A stretch of 64,000 bases of DNA, from assembly GCA_016180425.1 (NCBI GenBank), contig JACPBF010000001.1, positions 579,447-643,446 of the forward strand, in the 5' to 3' direction. Shown piece by piece: positions 8,546-18,235 of the stretch (the stretch's first letter is position 1; each line of letters opens with the position of its first letter). Source of the DNA: Elusimicrobiota bacterium (GTDB lineage: Bacteria > Elusimicrobiota > Elusimicrobia > 2-02-FULL-39-32). The position numbers were made by a program, and so were the translations under genes. The notes under the pieces are model-generated. The model ran no database searches, was not told where the DNA came from, and saw only the letters and a list, made by a program, of their open reading frames with translations.

Positions 8546-10228
8546 TTATTTCCAAATGGTAACAGCGCCTTGGGAAGAGGAAGAAACATCTTTTGCAAAT
8601 TTATAAAGCACGCCTTTTTGACATTTTAAAGGAGGCGCTTTAAATTTTTTTAATCTCTGATCTATCTCTTTTTTGGAAAGATGAACTTTTAATTCTTTTT
8701 TTTCAACATCAATGGTGATTAAATCCCCATTTTTCACAATCGCAATCGGCCCTCCAACTTGCGCCTCTGGCGCCACATGCCCAACCACTAAGCCGTGAGT
8801 ACCGCCGGAAAACCTACCATCTGTAATTAAACCCACCTCTTTGCCCAATCCTTTTCCAATTAAGCTGGAAGTGACTGCCAGCATTTCTCTCATGCCAGGC
8901 CCTCCTTTTGGGCCTTCATAGCGCACAATCACCATATCTCCTTTTTTAATTTTATCCGCAAGGATCGCTTTTAAAGTTTCCTCTTCTGAATTATAAATTT
9001 TAGCAGGCCCTGTCATGGAAATATTTTCCAAGCCTGAAATTTTAGCCACCGCCCCTTCTGGCGCTAAATTACCTTTTAAAATCACAAGAGGGCCGGAAGA
9101 ATGCAAAGGATGAGATAAATCCCGCACAATTTCTTGATGAGCTTTTAAATCCGGAACCTCTTTTAAATTTTCTTCCATAGTTTTTCCTGTCACTGTTAAA
9201 CAATCCCCATGAATTAATCCGCTCTTAAGCAGCATTTTTAAAACCCCTGTGATCCCGCCCACTAGATTTAAGTCATTCATCACATATTTTCCGCTTGGTT
9301 TTAAATCCGCTAAATGAGGCGAGCGCCTACCAATACGATTAAAATCTTCTAACTCTAAATCCACTCCAATGGTTCTTGCCATGGCCAACAAATGCAACAC
9401 CGCATTGGTGGATCCGCCAAGGGCCATGACTAATGTAATCGCGTTTTCAAAAGCTTTTTTAGTCATTATTTTTTTAGGCGTAATTTCCTTTTCTAAAAGC
9501 GGAACTATCGCTTCTCCTGCTTTTAAACAATCCATGCTTTTATCCTGAGTAATCGCTGAATGAGAAGCGCTCCCGGGAAGACTCATCCCTAAAGCTTCAA
9601 TGGCTGAAGCCATGGTATTAGCTGTGTACATACCGCCGCAGGATCCAGCTCCCGGGCAAGCGTTGCATTCAATCCCTTTAAACTGTTCTCTGCTAATTTT
9701 TCCCGCGGAAAGAGCTCCTACTGCTTCAAAAATGCTGACAATATCCACATCTTTATTCTCATAATTGCCCGGCAAAATAGTTCCGCCGTAAATAAAAATA
9801 CTTGGGATATTTAAACGGGCCATAGCCATTAAAGAGCCGGGCATATTTTTATCACAGCCGCCAAGCGCAATTAAGGCGTCAAACCTCTGAGCAGAAGATA
9901 CCAATTCTATGGAGTCGGCAATCACCTCTCTAGAAACTAAAGAATATTTCATGCCTTCATGTCCCATTGAAATTCCATCGCTGACTGTAATGGTTCCAAA
10001 AATTTGAGCCACCCCTCCGGCCATTTTCACCCCTTGCTTGGTTTTTTCCGCCAAAAGATTGATATGCGCATTGCAAGGTGTAATTTCACTCCATGTGCTG
10101 GCGATCCCAACCATGGGTTTTTCAAAATCCTCATCTTTAAAACCCACGGCTCTGAGCATAGCTCTATTTGGCGCCCGGCTGTCTCCTTCAGTAACCATCC
10201 AACTTTTTTTCTTTAGCGATTTTTTCAT
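8546..10228 (-). CDS. ilvD: Dihydroxy-acid dehydratase
   Basis: A 560-aa Fe-S enzyme of the IlvD/Edd family that dehydrates 2,3-dihydroxy acids to 2-oxo acids in valine, leucine and isoleucine synthesis. It also supplies ketoisovalerate for pantoate, and so links to panC in the same run. The cluster-binding regions are [18 protein letters not shown] and [19 protein letters not shown]. The C-terminal [19 protein letters not shown] is also canonical. Length is normal. Its start overlaps the stop of the upstream GNAT gene by 4 bp. Confidence 0.96.
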   Translation of the reverse strand: MKKSLKKKSWMVTEGDSRAPNRAMLRAVGFKDEDFEKPMVGIASTWSEITPCNAHINLLAEKTKQGVKMAGGVAQIFGTITVSDGISMGHEGMKYSLVSREVIADSIELVSSAQRFDALIALGGCDKNMPGSLMAMARLNIPSIFIYGGTILPGNYENKDVDIVSIFEAVGALSAGKISREQFKGIECNACPGAGSCGGMYTANTMASAIEALGMSLPGSASHSAITQDKSMDCLKAGEAIVPLLEKEITPKKIMTKKAFENAITLVMALGGSTNAVLHLLAMARTIGVDLELEDFNRIGRRSPHLADLKPSGKYVMNDLNLVGGITGVLKMLLKSGLIHGDCLTVTGKTMEENLKEVPDLKAHQEIVRDLSHPLHSSGPLVILKGNLAPEGAVAKISGLENISMTGPAKIYNSEEETLKAILADKIKKGDMVIVRYEGPKGGPGMREMLAVTSSLIGKGLGKEVGLITDGRFSGGTHGLVVGHVAPEAQVGGPIAIVKNGDLITIDVEKKELKVHLSKKEIDQRLKKFKAPPLKCQKGVLYKFAKDVSSSSQGAVTIWK

Positions 10229-10626
10229 TTTGCCCTCGTTCTTATAAATAACGGTTTTTGGCCATGCAGCTGCTCGGCAAAACCTAATCTTTTAAAAAGA
10301 TTGATCCTGTCTGTAATAGCCAATATCTCCAAAATTTTTTTCTTTTTAGCTTCCTTTAAACAATGGTTTAATAAATGCGTGGCTAACCCTTTTTTCTGCT
10401 CTTTCACTTCTACAACTAAAGAACGAATTTCAGCTAATTTTTTATTATATATCTCAAGCGCGCAGCAGGCAATAATTTTATTCTGGTCTTCCACCACCCA
10501 AAAATGATGCGCCGCTTTCTCAATTTCTTTTAAGGACCTCTTTAAAATTTTGCCTCTTTGCGTAGCTTGGGTTATAAGATGATAAATTGCAGGAACATCT
10601 GGTAGCCGGGCAAGTCTAATTCTCAT
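10225..10626 (-). CDS. GNAT acetyltransferase, N-acetylglutamate synthase-like
   Basis: A 133-aa stand-alone GNAT domain. The pattern [16 protein letters not shown], then [19 protein letters not shown], and the acetyl-CoA loop [10 protein letters not shown] resembles the short ArgA-type N-acetylglutamate synthases (first step of arginine synthesis). The closing segment LFKRLGF is also shared. It lies between the oxidoreductase gene (13 bp gap) and ilvD (4-bp overlap), in an amino-acid synthesis setting. The GNAT fold is confident. The glutamate substrate is a family-based inference, so no gene symbol is given. Confidence 0.78.
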   Translation of the reverse strand: MRIRLARLPDVPAIYHLITQATQRGKILKRSLKEIEKAAHHFWVVEDQNKIIACCALEIYNKKLAEIRSLVVEVKEQKKGLATHLLNHCLKEAKKKKILEILAITDRINLFKRLGFAEQLHGQKPLFIRTRAK

Positions 10627-10639
10627 ATTTAAAAAAACC

Positions 10640-13600
10640 TTATTTGAAAGAAAATTTTGTATTTGGATTTTGCTTTTTCAAAAATTCTATGTCGCTTAAA
10701 AGGTTAAACACTTTTTTCCTCGCCTCTTCCATTTTAGGATAACGGATTTCTCTATATCCAGACACTGTCTCCGGAATTTTTAAAATCTGCACATATTTCA
10801 TATAAATTTGGCCGTCTCTAAAATAGTTAAAACCCCTGACTAAATCTATATACCAATTCCTAAAAGCCTTTTCCCTTTTATGCCAGAGGGGCAGGAGCCT
10901 CCTTAAAAATTTACAATATTTCATAATGTTTAGCATCCAATTTTTTGTGTGAAAATCAAACTCTATCTCTAACCCTAGCAAAGAGAAATGAGGACGGTTA
11001 AAATGAGTGTAGAGGATCTCATCCCCATTAGATTCATCCACCCTATACCGCAATTTATCCCGATCAATTTTTTCTTGCGAAGTTAAAAGATGAGAAACAT
11101 AAATTTCATCCTTAATAGCCATGACTTTAAAAAGATTCTCAATCGCGGCTTTTGTGGCGATAAAATCTTTATGATCTTTTCTATAAACCTCCCAAAGAAG
11201 AGAAAGATAAAGTTCAGCAACCCCCATATTTTCATACTGAATGAGCTCATAAAACCTTAAAGCGATTTTCTGATTAGAAACCTCGTCTAAATGCATCCAG
11301 CGAATGGCCCGTTCCATGCTTTGGCGGTATTTAAGCGCAAGTTTTTCTCCGATAAAAATTCTTTTTTTAAGAAACTCGGCTTTCAAGGCGATTGTTTCAT
11401 CATAGGTTAATCGTTTCTTTGCAATGGAATTTAAAAACTTCTCTGGATTGCAAACAATTTCTCGACCTAAATGAAAAGCCTGACTATTTTCTTTAAGATC
11501 CTCTTCTCCCACAGTTTCTTTAATAGCTTTTTCTAAACTTTCAAGACTCAATGGCAGCTCCCCTTTTTGATAAGCAGCGCCTACCATCAGTAAATTAGTA
11601 TAGAGTTTAGAACCCAAAACATTTTCAGAAATTTGAGAAAAATCAATGCAAAAAAATTTTTCCTGCTTTATTCTTTTTTTAATTTGATCTTCAATTTCGG
11701 AACCATTAAAAAAATCTTTACGCATCAAAGTTAAAATGGTTTCAGTTTTATGAGAATTAACAATGGCGGAACTTCTAAAAGGGCTTGCCACCTGCATATT
11801 CGCTTTAGGATCTAACCCCCTAGCTGTTTCTAAAAGATCTATGCCTAAAACTAAATCCGCCTTGCCGTAAGGCGCTTGCGGAGCTAATACCTGATTTGAA
11901 TTTTTAGAATAAACTACATGTCCATAGACTCCGCCGTTTCTAATCGCAAGACCTTTTTTATCCTGAAACAAAACTGAATATCCTTCTTCTATTCCTGCCC
12001 GAACTAAAATCGCGGAAATCACGCCTGCTCCCATGCCGCCTACAGCAAAGGTAGAGATATAATAAGAAGAATCAAAATTAGAAACACTGGGCAAAGGAAT
12101 CTCTCTAACTTTTATTTCATTGAATGGTTTCCGAACTGATTTTTTTCTTATGATCACCACTTTTTCAAATGAGGGACAAACCTTTCCTTTCATGCAAGCT
12201 CCATCTGCGACGCAGGTGGAAAGGTCTGTTACCACTTTAGGGCCAAAATCAGTATCTTCAATAGTTAAACCAGGGCAGCCTGTGGTTTGGGTGCACTCAT
12301 GACAAGCTTCACACACATCCGGAGTGATATTAATGAATTCTTGAGAAGGCAGATAACCTTTTTCCCGAACCATGCTCTTTTTTTCCTTTCTCATTCTTCG
12401 ATGAAAAGTAATGGCGCACTCTTTATCCGCAATCACCACCTTCACCCCTTCCTTTAAAGCCAAATTTTCTATCAGACGACTGTAGGATTCTCTTTCTTCT
12501 GGGTTGGCCCGTATCACTGGAATATTTTCACCGCCTGCTAAGGCGCGCACGATTCTTTCAATTTTTTGCCGCAAAGTTTTACGCCCTAAAATATCAAAGT
12601 CATTGCCCGGAGTGGGCTGGTGGCCGGTCATGGCTGTAGTTTTATTGTCCAGAATAATATAAGTGATGTTCTGATTATTCTTAATAGAGTCGGAAATAGC
12701 GATCATGCCTGAATGAAAAAATGTAGAATCCCCTAAAAACACAACCTGCTTATTTTTAATAAAAGGGTCAATCCCTGAGCCTGTTCCTCCTCCCAACCCC
12801 ATGCCAGAATAGTTCTGCATTAAGCCCTCATTGGGCGCGAACTGAAGCATGGAATGGCAGCCAGATTCGCCGTGAAACACAAAATCTACAGGGCCGCTCT
12901 TTTTAGTTTTTATAGAGTTAGGATCAGAAAATTCCTTTTTCATCTTTAAAGAAACAATGGCGGAATCTCTATGCGGACACCCCGGACAAAAAGTAGGAGT
13001 TCTCACAGGAATTTGCAGATTGAGCTTAGAAGTTTCTTGAATCAGGTCAATTTCTTCTTTAATCTTTTTCTCTTTTCCTTTTATTTGAGGAATCCCTAAT
13101 GCTAGAAAGAGCTTGCCTAAACGGTCAATGAGAATAGAGGTATTGATGCCGCGAACTTGTGGAATGCCTTCACAAGCATGAGGAAACTCTTTTCCATAAA
13201 TAGAAATTTCATGCGAAAAAGAATCCGCGCTTTCTTGCGCCATTCCTTGAGCAATCACTTTTATTTGATTCTCTAGAAATGGTCTTTTTTCTTCAATCAC
13301 AATACCTGTTTTCACCCTTTGTAAAAAATTTCTTACAAGCTCCTGATCCAAAGGATAGGTGGATCCTAATTTTAAGATTGGAAAAAAGCCTTTTAAATCC
13401 ATTTCATAAAGAGCATGCTCTAAATAACAATAAGACATTCCAGAGGTAATAAATCCAAGAGGGAACTCCAGATTTTGAGAATCAAAATAAAGCAAAGAAT
13501 TTAAATTTTTTTCCCTAATTTTTTCTATAAATTTTTTAGTTCGCCCTTGAAGCGTAGCTTCTTTTTGAGAGGTGTGGGGCGGGATCATGACAAAATCTTT

Positions 13601-14239
13601 AATATCCAACTCTTGGTTAGAAAGAGTCATTTTCCAATTCGAATTTATTTTTGGATAAACATTGGATTTTACAACCACGCTTCCGCCCCCGTCTGCTTGC
13701 GGAGTCGTAATTAAAAAAGTGACATAAAGATTACAAGATCCGGAAAGCTCAAAACCAATGCTGATCCAATCTTTTATTTCCTGGAAAGTAGAAGGTTCTA
13801 AAATAGGCGCTTGCAAATGTTGAGAAAGGAATCTGGAATCTGACACGATTTGAGTGGTTTCATTCCAAGGGTCATCTCCTACCACAATTAAAGCTCCGCC
13901 TTCTGGGTGTTTAGGCTCTGCCAGGTTTCCAATGGCAATGGCGTCTGAAGCTACATGCAGCCCTACAGATTTCATCACAGCCATGGCTCTTAAGTTAGCC
14001 ATGCGGCAGCCATTCAGCCTAGCAACAGCCAGAGCTTCGTTATTCGCGATTTGTCCTACAATTCCATGCTCTAAAAAAAGATCCCGATTAAAATAAATAG
14101 AATCAAAAACATCAGAAATAGGGGAGCCTGGATAACCGGTAAAAAGAGCGATTCCACCCTCTAATCCCCCTTTTAAAAGCAGTTCATTGCCGGTAAAAGC
14201 TTTGATACCTTCTGAAGCTCTAAATCTTTCATCGCTCAT
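10640..14239 (-). CDS. Fused indolepyruvate:ferredoxin oxidoreductase
   Basis: A 1199-aa 2-oxoacid:ferredoxin oxidoreductase with IorA- and IorB-like parts in one chain. The N-terminal pyrimidine-binding domain has FTGYPGSPISDVFD. The TPP-binding core has CPGCPHRD (near 416) and GDSTFFHSG with TAMTGHQPTPG (near 500-520). A ferredoxin-like segment has CEACHECTQTTGC and CVADGACMKGKVC (about 640-685). The gamma domain starts at GGMGAGVISAIL (near 736), and a long C-terminal extension follows. The known reaction oxidatively decarboxylates aryl-pyruvates to acyl-CoA with ferredoxin reduction; the exact substrate is not decidable. It lies 5 bp after recN. Confidence 0.88.
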   Translation of the reverse strand: MSDERFRASEGIKAFTGNELLLKGGLEGGIALFTGYPGSPISDVFDSIYFNRDLFLEHGIVGQIANNEALAVARLNGCRMANLRAMAVMKSVGLHVASDAIAIGNLAEPKHPEGGALIVVGDDPWNETTQIVSDSRFLSQHLQAPILEPSTFQEIKDWISIGFELSGSCNLYVTFLITTPQADGGGSVVVKSNVYPKINSNWKMTLSNQELDIKDFVMIPPHTSQKEATLQGRTKKFIEKIREKNLNSLLYFDSQNLEFPLGFITSGMSYCYLEHALYEMDLKGFFPILKLGSTYPLDQELVRNFLQRVKTGIVIEEKRPFLENQIKVIAQGMAQESADSFSHEISIYGKEFPHACEGIPQVRGINTSILIDRLGKLFLALGIPQIKGKEKKIKEEIDLIQETSKLNLQIPVRTPTFCPGCPHRDSAIVSLKMKKEFSDPNSIKTKKSGPVDFVFHGESGCHSMLQFAPNEGLMQNYSGMGLGGGTGSGIDPFIKNKQVVFLGDSTFFHSGMIAISDSIKNNQNITYIILDNKTTAMTGHQPTPGNDFDILGRKTLRQKIERIVRALAGGENIPVIRANPEERESYSRLIENLALKEGVKVVIADKECAITFHRRMRKEKKSMVREKGYLPSQEFINITPDVCEACHECTQTTGCPGLTIEDTDFGPKVVTDLSTCVADGACMKGKVCPSFEKVVIIRKKSVRKPFNEIKVREIPLPSVSNFDSSYYISTFAVGGMGAGVISAILVRAGIEEGYSVLFQDKKGLAIRNGGVYGHVVYSKNSNQVLAPQAPYGKADLVLGIDLLETARGLDPKANMQVASPFRSSAIVNSHKTETILTLMRKDFFNGSEIEDQIKKRIKQEKFFCIDFSQISENVLGSKLYTNLLMVGAAYQKGELPLSLESLEKAIKETVGEEDLKENSQAFHLGREIVCNPEKFLNSIAKKRLTYDETIALKAEFLKKRIFIGEKLALKYRQSMERAIRWMHLDEVSNQKIALRFYELIQYENMGVAELYLSLLWEVYRKDHKDFIATKAAIENLFKVMAIKDEIYVSHLLTSQEKIDRDKLRYRVDESNGDEILYTHFNRPHFSLLGLEIEFDFHTKNWMLNIMKYCKFLRRLLPLWHKREKAFRNWYIDLVRGFNYFRDGQIYMKYVQILKIPETVSGYREIRYPKMEEARKKVFNLLSDIEFLKKQNPNTKFSFK

Positions 14240-14244
14240 TGTTT

Positions 14245-15945
14245 TTACCTTGCGTTCAAAAGCAGTTCAGAGGCATGCTTTAAAGAAATTGCAGTGGGTT
14301 CCACTCCATCTTCTAAAATTCCGCCTAACATGCGGGCAACCTCTTTTACTCTATTTTTATCATCCAAAAGTTCCAAAACCACTTTTGTAGTTTCATCCCT
14401 AACATTTTTTCTTACTAAAAGGTGGCGATCCGCAAAAGCAGCGATCTGCGGCAAGTGAGTAATCAAAAGAATTTGATGGGTTTTGGCTAAAGATTGAAGT
14501 TTCTCTCCTAACACATGTCCCATGGAGCCGCCAATGCCAGTATCAATTTCATCAAAAATTAAGGTTGGGACTAAGTCGCACTCTGATAAAACTTTTTTTA
14601 AAGCTAGCATGATTCTGGAAAGCTCGCCGCCAGAAGCCACCTGCTTTAAAGGTTTAATTGCTTCTCCGGGATTGGCGGAAAAAAGAAATTCTATCTTTTC
14701 CAAACCGTGAGCGGCAGGTATCTCTTGTCCCTCAGAATTTATATTGGGCGTCAGCTGAACAGAAAATTGCGCTTTGCTAAAACCTAAATCTTTTAATTCT
14801 CTCAACACCAGTGAAGAAAGTTTTTCTCCCGCTTTTTTTCTTAAAGCGGTAAGTTTTTTACTTTTTTTAATCAGTTCATCATAAATGGTTTCTATCTCTT
14901 GATTCACTCCATCCAAAGTCTCTGCATAAGATCCTAAAATATTGACTTCATGCCTAATCTTTTCAGCAAAAGTTAAAATTTCCTCAATGCTAGAACCATA
15001 TTTTTTCTTTAATTTGGCAAATAGGTCCTGCCGAGAAATTAAAGCATCTAGTTTTTCCGGATCCGCATTTAAATTTTCTCGAAATCCCTGCATAAAATTC
15101 GCAGCTTCATTTAACTTTAAAAAAGATTCTTCCAATAAAGAAGGAGAATCTTTAAGTTCCCCTTGAAGAGTTTCTAAGTTATGCATTAAACCCTGGCAGA
15201 TTTGAAGTCTCTCTAAAACTGAACCTTCAGATTCATAAAGATGAGAATAGAGTTCATCAGAAAATTGCCTTAATTTATCCGCATTTTTTAATTGAGGTAA
15301 CTTTTTTTCTATTTCTTCCTCTTCTCCCAGCTGAAGTTTAGAAGAATCAATCTCCCTTAACTGATATTGAAAAAGATCTAACCTCTGGGCTCTCTCTTGT
15401 TCAGAAAGTAAAAGGCTCTCTTTTTTTTCAAGCAATGTTTTCCATTGAAGGTAAAGATTTTCTATTTCTTTGATCAAAGAACCATTCCCTGAGTAGCGGT
15501 CTAAGAGTTCGAGCTGCTCATTTAACTTTAACAAAAGCTGGTGTTCATGCTGGCCATGCAGGTCAACTAAAAAATTGCCTAGTAAACTTAAGGTGTTTAA
15601 ACTCACCTGCCGATCATTCACAAAAGATTTGGATTTGCCTTCAAGGTCTATTTCTCTGCGCAAGATAAGAGTAGAATCGTCCTCTGGATTAAGAGATAAA
15701 GAATTTAAAAAATCTTTTGCAAGACTATTATTTTTTAAATCAAAAGTTCCAAAAATCTCGCAACTTTTAGCGCCTTTACGCGCACAGGAGCCAGCGCTTC
15801 TCTCTCCTAAAAGAAGACCAATAGCATCAATCAGGATCGTCTTGCCCGCTCCTGTTTCCCCAGTTAAAGCATTCAGGTTACTAGAAAACTGAATTTCCAG
15901 AGAATCAATCAGCAGGTAGTTGCGAATCTTAAGCTCTAGCAGCAT
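14245..15945 (-). CDS. recN: DNA repair protein RecN
   Basis: A 566-aa SMC-like ATPase for double-strand break repair in the cytoplasm. The Walker A motif GETGAGKT is at residues 29-36. A long coiled-coil-rich middle follows, then the ABC signature ASGGELSRIMLALK (near 435-448) and Walker B LIFDEIDTGIGG (near 460). QILLITHLPQIAAFAD near the end is typical of RecN. Length is normal. The start is one nucleotide after the nadK stop, a pairing seen in many bacteria. Confidence 0.95.
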   Translation of the reverse strand: MLLELKIRNYLLIDSLEIQFSSNLNALTGETGAGKTILIDAIGLLLGERSAGSCARKGAKSCEIFGTFDLKNNSLAKDFLNSLSLNPEDDSTLILRREIDLEGKSKSFVNDRQVSLNTLSLLGNFLVDLHGQHEHQLLLKLNEQLELLDRYSGNGSLIKEIENLYLQWKTLLEKKESLLLSEQERAQRLDLFQYQLREIDSSKLQLGEEEEIEKKLPQLKNADKLRQFSDELYSHLYESEGSVLERLQICQGLMHNLETLQGELKDSPSLLEESFLKLNEAANFMQGFRENLNADPEKLDALISRQDLFAKLKKKYGSSIEEILTFAEKIRHEVNILGSYAETLDGVNQEIETIYDELIKKSKKLTALRKKAGEKLSSLVLRELKDLGFSKAQFSVQLTPNINSEGQEIPAAHGLEKIEFLFSANPGEAIKPLKQVASGGELSRIMLALKKVLSECDLVPTLIFDEIDTGIGGSMGHVLGEKLQSLAKTHQILLITHLPQIAAFADRHLLVRKNVRDETTKVVLELLDDKNRVKEVARMLGGILEDGVEPTAISLKHASELLLNAR

Positions 15946-15946
15946 C

Positions 15947-16804
15947 TTAACGTTCTCCCCACCTAAGTTTTGTTCTTAAAATTTGGTAATAACTTCTTTT
16001 AGGATCCACCAGCAGTTTAAGTTTTTGAGAAGCATTCTCAATTCGAATGCGGTCTTTAAGCTGAATAGAGACACTCTCCTGTCCATCAAAAGATAAAAAA
16101 ATAAATTTACTTAAAGCGCAATTCTTTATGACTAATTCCACATGGTCCTGGCTAGAAACTAAAAGCGGGCGTTGAGCCAAAGTATGCGGACAAATTGGAG
16201 TAAGAAGCATCACAGGCAGTTGCGGCACCACAATAGGACCAGAAGCAGCTAAAGAATAGGCAGTGGATCCTGTGGGGGTGGAGATAATGAGCCCATCCCC
16301 AATATAAGTGGCTAAAAATTCCCCATTTACATAAGCATCCAGTTCAATAATTCTTGAACTGGATCCTGTATGGATGTAACAATCGTTCAGAGCAAGGGAA
16401 CTTTTTACCAAATTGTCTAAAATTTCAGTTTTTGCCCGCTTATTTTTGCCGCCTCTAAAAACTGAAATTTTCAACATATCCCGATCTTCTATTTTTAGTT
16501 CTTGATTCAATGCTTTTTTTAAAATTTTATAAAGGTCTTTAATATCAGTTTCAGCTAAAAAGCCAAGCCTGCCTAAATTGATGCCAAGAATAGGAATCCC
16601 ATGCGGCGCTAAAGTTCTAGCAACTCTTAAAATAGTGCCGTCTCCGCCTAAAACAAGAGCAAACTCCGCACACCTTAAATCTCCGTGAGAGAGCTTGGTG
16701 ATAACCTGCACCCCTTGCTTTTTAAGCCATTGAATAAGGTGAGCATGGATATTTTTTATATTAGGTTTGTCCGGATTATAAAATACCGCGATTGTTTTAC
16801 TCAT
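15947..16804 (-). CDS. nadK: NAD kinase
   Basis: A 285-aa enzyme that phosphorylates NAD to NADP. The motif LGGDGTILRVAR (GGDGT at 53-57) is followed by GINLGRLGFLAE and the NAD-binding STPTGSTAYSLAASGP. Length fits the family. It is the first gene of the eleven-gene minus-strand run, so its upstream region (16805-16840) probably holds the promoter, though I see no strong consensus there. Confidence 0.95.
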   Translation of the reverse strand: MSKTIAVFYNPDKPNIKNIHAHLIQWLKKQGVQVITKLSHGDLRCAEFALVLGGDGTILRVARTLAPHGIPILGINLGRLGFLAETDIKDLYKILKKALNQELKIEDRDMLKISVFRGGKNKRAKTEILDNLVKSSLALNDCYIHTGSSSRIIELDAYVNGEFLATYIGDGLIISTPTGSTAYSLAASGPIVVPQLPVMLLTPICPHTLAQRPLLVSSQDHVELVIKNCALSKFIFLSFDGQESVSIQLKDRIRIENASQKLKLLVDPKRSYYQILRTKLRWGER

Positions 16805-16840
16805 ATTTAAAAAAATTAATTGTTTTTCTATATTAGTTTT

Positions 16841-16879
16841 CCCTAGCAGGTAAAGAAATATTTTTCCTACCTGCTAGGG
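16841..16879. terminator. 12-bp stem-loop between nadK and a small exported-protein gene
   Basis: The perfect inverted repeat CCCTAGCAGGTA / TACCTGCTAGGG has a 15-nt AT-rich loop. It lies just after the stop of the gene at 16902-17210 in its reading direction and before nadK. It lacks a T-run on either strand, so it may stabilise RNA or act as a weak terminator rather than a classical intrinsic one. Confidence 0.5.
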
Positions 16880-16901
16880 GATTGGACATCTCTTCCAAAG
16901 A

Positions 16902-17210
16902 TTATTTTAATTCGCTCTCTAAGGCTTCCAATTTGGTTTTTAGATCTGAGAGCTCTGCTTCATGCTGACCAATATGCTTTTTTACTTTTTCCTTCTTCGC
17001 TATCAAGCTTGCTGCTTTTTCACTGGATCCGGCTTTCAAAGATGCCTTTTCTGCCGCAATCTCTTTTTCTAATGTTTTAACCTCTTTACTCAACTGCATG
17101 GCATTGCAATGTTTCGTGCAGAAATCCGCATCGTGCTTCATGTCTGCAGCCACCAGGGGCCAACCTGCCATTGCCAAAAGTATGATTCCAAAAATAATAC
17201 GTTTTATCAC
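16902..17210 (-). CDS. Small exported coiled-coil protein
   Basis: I choose the GTG start at 17210 because AGGAGG lies 10 nt upstream of it; a longer frame from 17270 would place that ribosome-binding site inside the gene. The 102-aa product begins KRIIFGIILLAMAGWP followed by VAA, a signal peptide or membrane anchor. The pair CTKHC comes near residues 31-35. The rest (about 40-102) is a Lys/Glu/Ala-rich heptad-like coiled coil. No family recognised. It is probably a periplasmic or envelope protein. The two cysteines could bind metal or form a disulfide. Confidence 0.65.
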   Translation of the reverse strand: MIKRIIFGIILLAMAGWPLVAADMKHDADFCTKHCNAMQLSKEVKTLEKEIAAEKASLKAGSSEKAASLIAKKEKVKKHIGQHEAELSDLKTKLEALESELK

Positions 17211-17520
17211 TTGAACTATACCTCCTTGTTTAATTTCACTCGTCAATGGTTTTAGGATATTGAATCCCAACCATTTTTTAATTATATAAATAAATCACTA
17301 AAAAAAGAAAAATCTACGGCTATTGCTTCGGTTACATCCTGCACCTCCTTCTTAACTGACTTTGCTCCCGGTAGAGCGTACCAAGTTCAAGTGAAGGGAC
17401 GCAATGCTTTCTTATCATCATTTTAAGTTGACACGAAAAACCTGATCCCTTGACACATTAGAGACGCAAGATTTTTCAATCTCAATGGTTTATATAAATT
17501 AAAAAGGAGGTTCTTTAACT
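17211..17520. promoter_or_regulatory. Divergent intergenic region with -35-like boxes
   Basis: This 310-bp gap separates the minus gene at 16902-17210 from the plus gene at 17521. It holds the AGGAGG of each gene and two TTGACA boxes on the plus strand (17428-17433 and 17450-17455). Neither has a good -10 at the right distance. The segment around 17390-17415 (AAGGGACGCAATGC) faintly recalls a GEMM-type riboswitch, but the conserved fold was not found. Confidence 0.35.
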
Positions 17521-17703
17521 ATGGAAACTGGTATTGTTGTGATGGTAGCAGTGATGATAGGTATGATCTTTGGGATGCAGTTTATGCACAATAAAAAAAA
17601 AGACCACAAACATAAAAATAAAATAGAACAGACTCAAGTAGAAGTTTATAAATCCACTTCAACGCTCAACACAAATCCCTCAACCCAGGAACATAAACAT
17701 TAA
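17521..17703 (+). CDS. Small single-pass membrane protein with Lys/His-rich tail
   Basis: A 60-aa protein with a Met-rich hydrophobic segment (residues ~4-22), then a cytoplasmic-looking basic stretch NKKKDHKHKNK and a C-terminus ending HKH. AGGAGG is present 9 nt upstream of the ATG, which supports real translation. The following gene starts one nucleotide after its stop, so the two are translationally coupled. No family recognised. The His/Met content would allow metal binding, but that is only a suggestion. Confidence 0.6.
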   Translation: METGIVVMVAVMIGMIFGMQFMHNKKKDHKHKNKIEQTQVEVYKSTSTLNTNPSTQEHKH

Positions 17704-17704
17704 T

Positions 17705-18028
17705 ATGAAATCAAGATACAAGCCCAAGGACTGTTTATTCCCAACCCTTTGGATCAAGAGCGATCCAAAGATTTGGTTATACCAACAATTAGGCCCTCGC
17801 CTTTTTCATTCTTTTCAAAAAAAATTTGGAGGAAAAAAAATTTTCGTGCCAAAAATAGGAAAGATGCTACCCTGCGCCTATTGTCCTTTCCAACACAAAC
17901 ATATTCATTTACTCAGGGAACAAGGACATGGCATTCCACTTATTGCTCGACGGTTTGGTATTTCTCTAAAACACGTTTATGCTCACTTAAAAAAACATTC
18001 ATTTAAACAAGAAAAACTCTCTTTTTAA
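17705..18028 (+). CDS. Mor-like helix-turn-helix protein
   Basis: A 107-aa basic protein. The middle (QLGPRLFHSFQKKFGGKKIFVPKIG) resembles the Mor/C transcription-activator family core. The C-terminal HLLREQGHGIPLIARRFGISLKHVYAHL is a clear helix-turn-helix. A CAYC pair sits between them. Mor proteins are phage middle-gene activators, and chromosomal relatives are often orphan regulators or prophage leftovers. It starts one nucleotide after the small membrane-protein gene. It could regulate the barrel gene downstream. DNA binding is likely; the targets are unknown. Confidence 0.6.
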   Translation: MKSRYKPKDCLFPTLWIKSDPKIWLYQQLGPRLFHSFQKKFGGKKIFVPKIGKMLPCAYCPFQHKHIHLLREQGHGIPLIARRFGISLKHVYAHLKKHSFKQEKLSF

Positions 18029-18054
18029 ACTGACTCATTTCTGAATTTACCTTT

Positions 18055-18083
18055 TTGTACCAAATAAGAATCTCTATTATGAT
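18055..18083 (+). promoter_or_regulatory. Putative sigma70-type promoter
   Basis: TTGTAC (18055-18060) and TATGAT (18078-18083) are separated by exactly 17 bp. Transcription would begin near 18090 and give a leader of about 145 nt before the gene at 18236. The -10 matches at 5 of 6 positions, the -35 at only 3 of 6. Confidence 0.5.
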
Positions 18084-18135
18084 GAGGTGGTGCTATAATT
18101 TAAATTAGCACAACGATTGTGCGCCAAAGACAATG

Positions 18136-18172
18136 AAGTCTTCTTCGCTTACTAGCGAGGGAGACTTTTTTT
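18136..18172 (+). terminator. Strong intrinsic terminator in the 5' leader
   Basis: A 14-bp stem with G-U wobbles runs from AAGTCTTCTTCGCT to AGCGAGGGAGACTT with loop TACT, and ends in seven T residues (18166-18172). It lies between a plausible promoter (18055-18083) and the next gene (18236), so it either ends the transcript from 17521-18028 or attenuates the barrel gene. Upstream hairpins can form at 18090-18111 and 18109-18121. A weak alternative pairing AAGAC/GTCTT (18127-18142) would compete with the terminator stem. Confidence 0.75.
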
Positions 18173-18235
18173 ATGCCTTCGTTTAAAGACAAAGAAGTCT
18201 AGAAATAAAGGTTTTTATACGAGGAGGATCACAAT

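Noticed and set aside
17370-17420. Possible cyclic-di-GMP (GEMM) riboswitch
   Set aside because: Only the GGGACGCAA-like string is present; the two-helix fold and the conserved tetraloop receptor could not be drawn.
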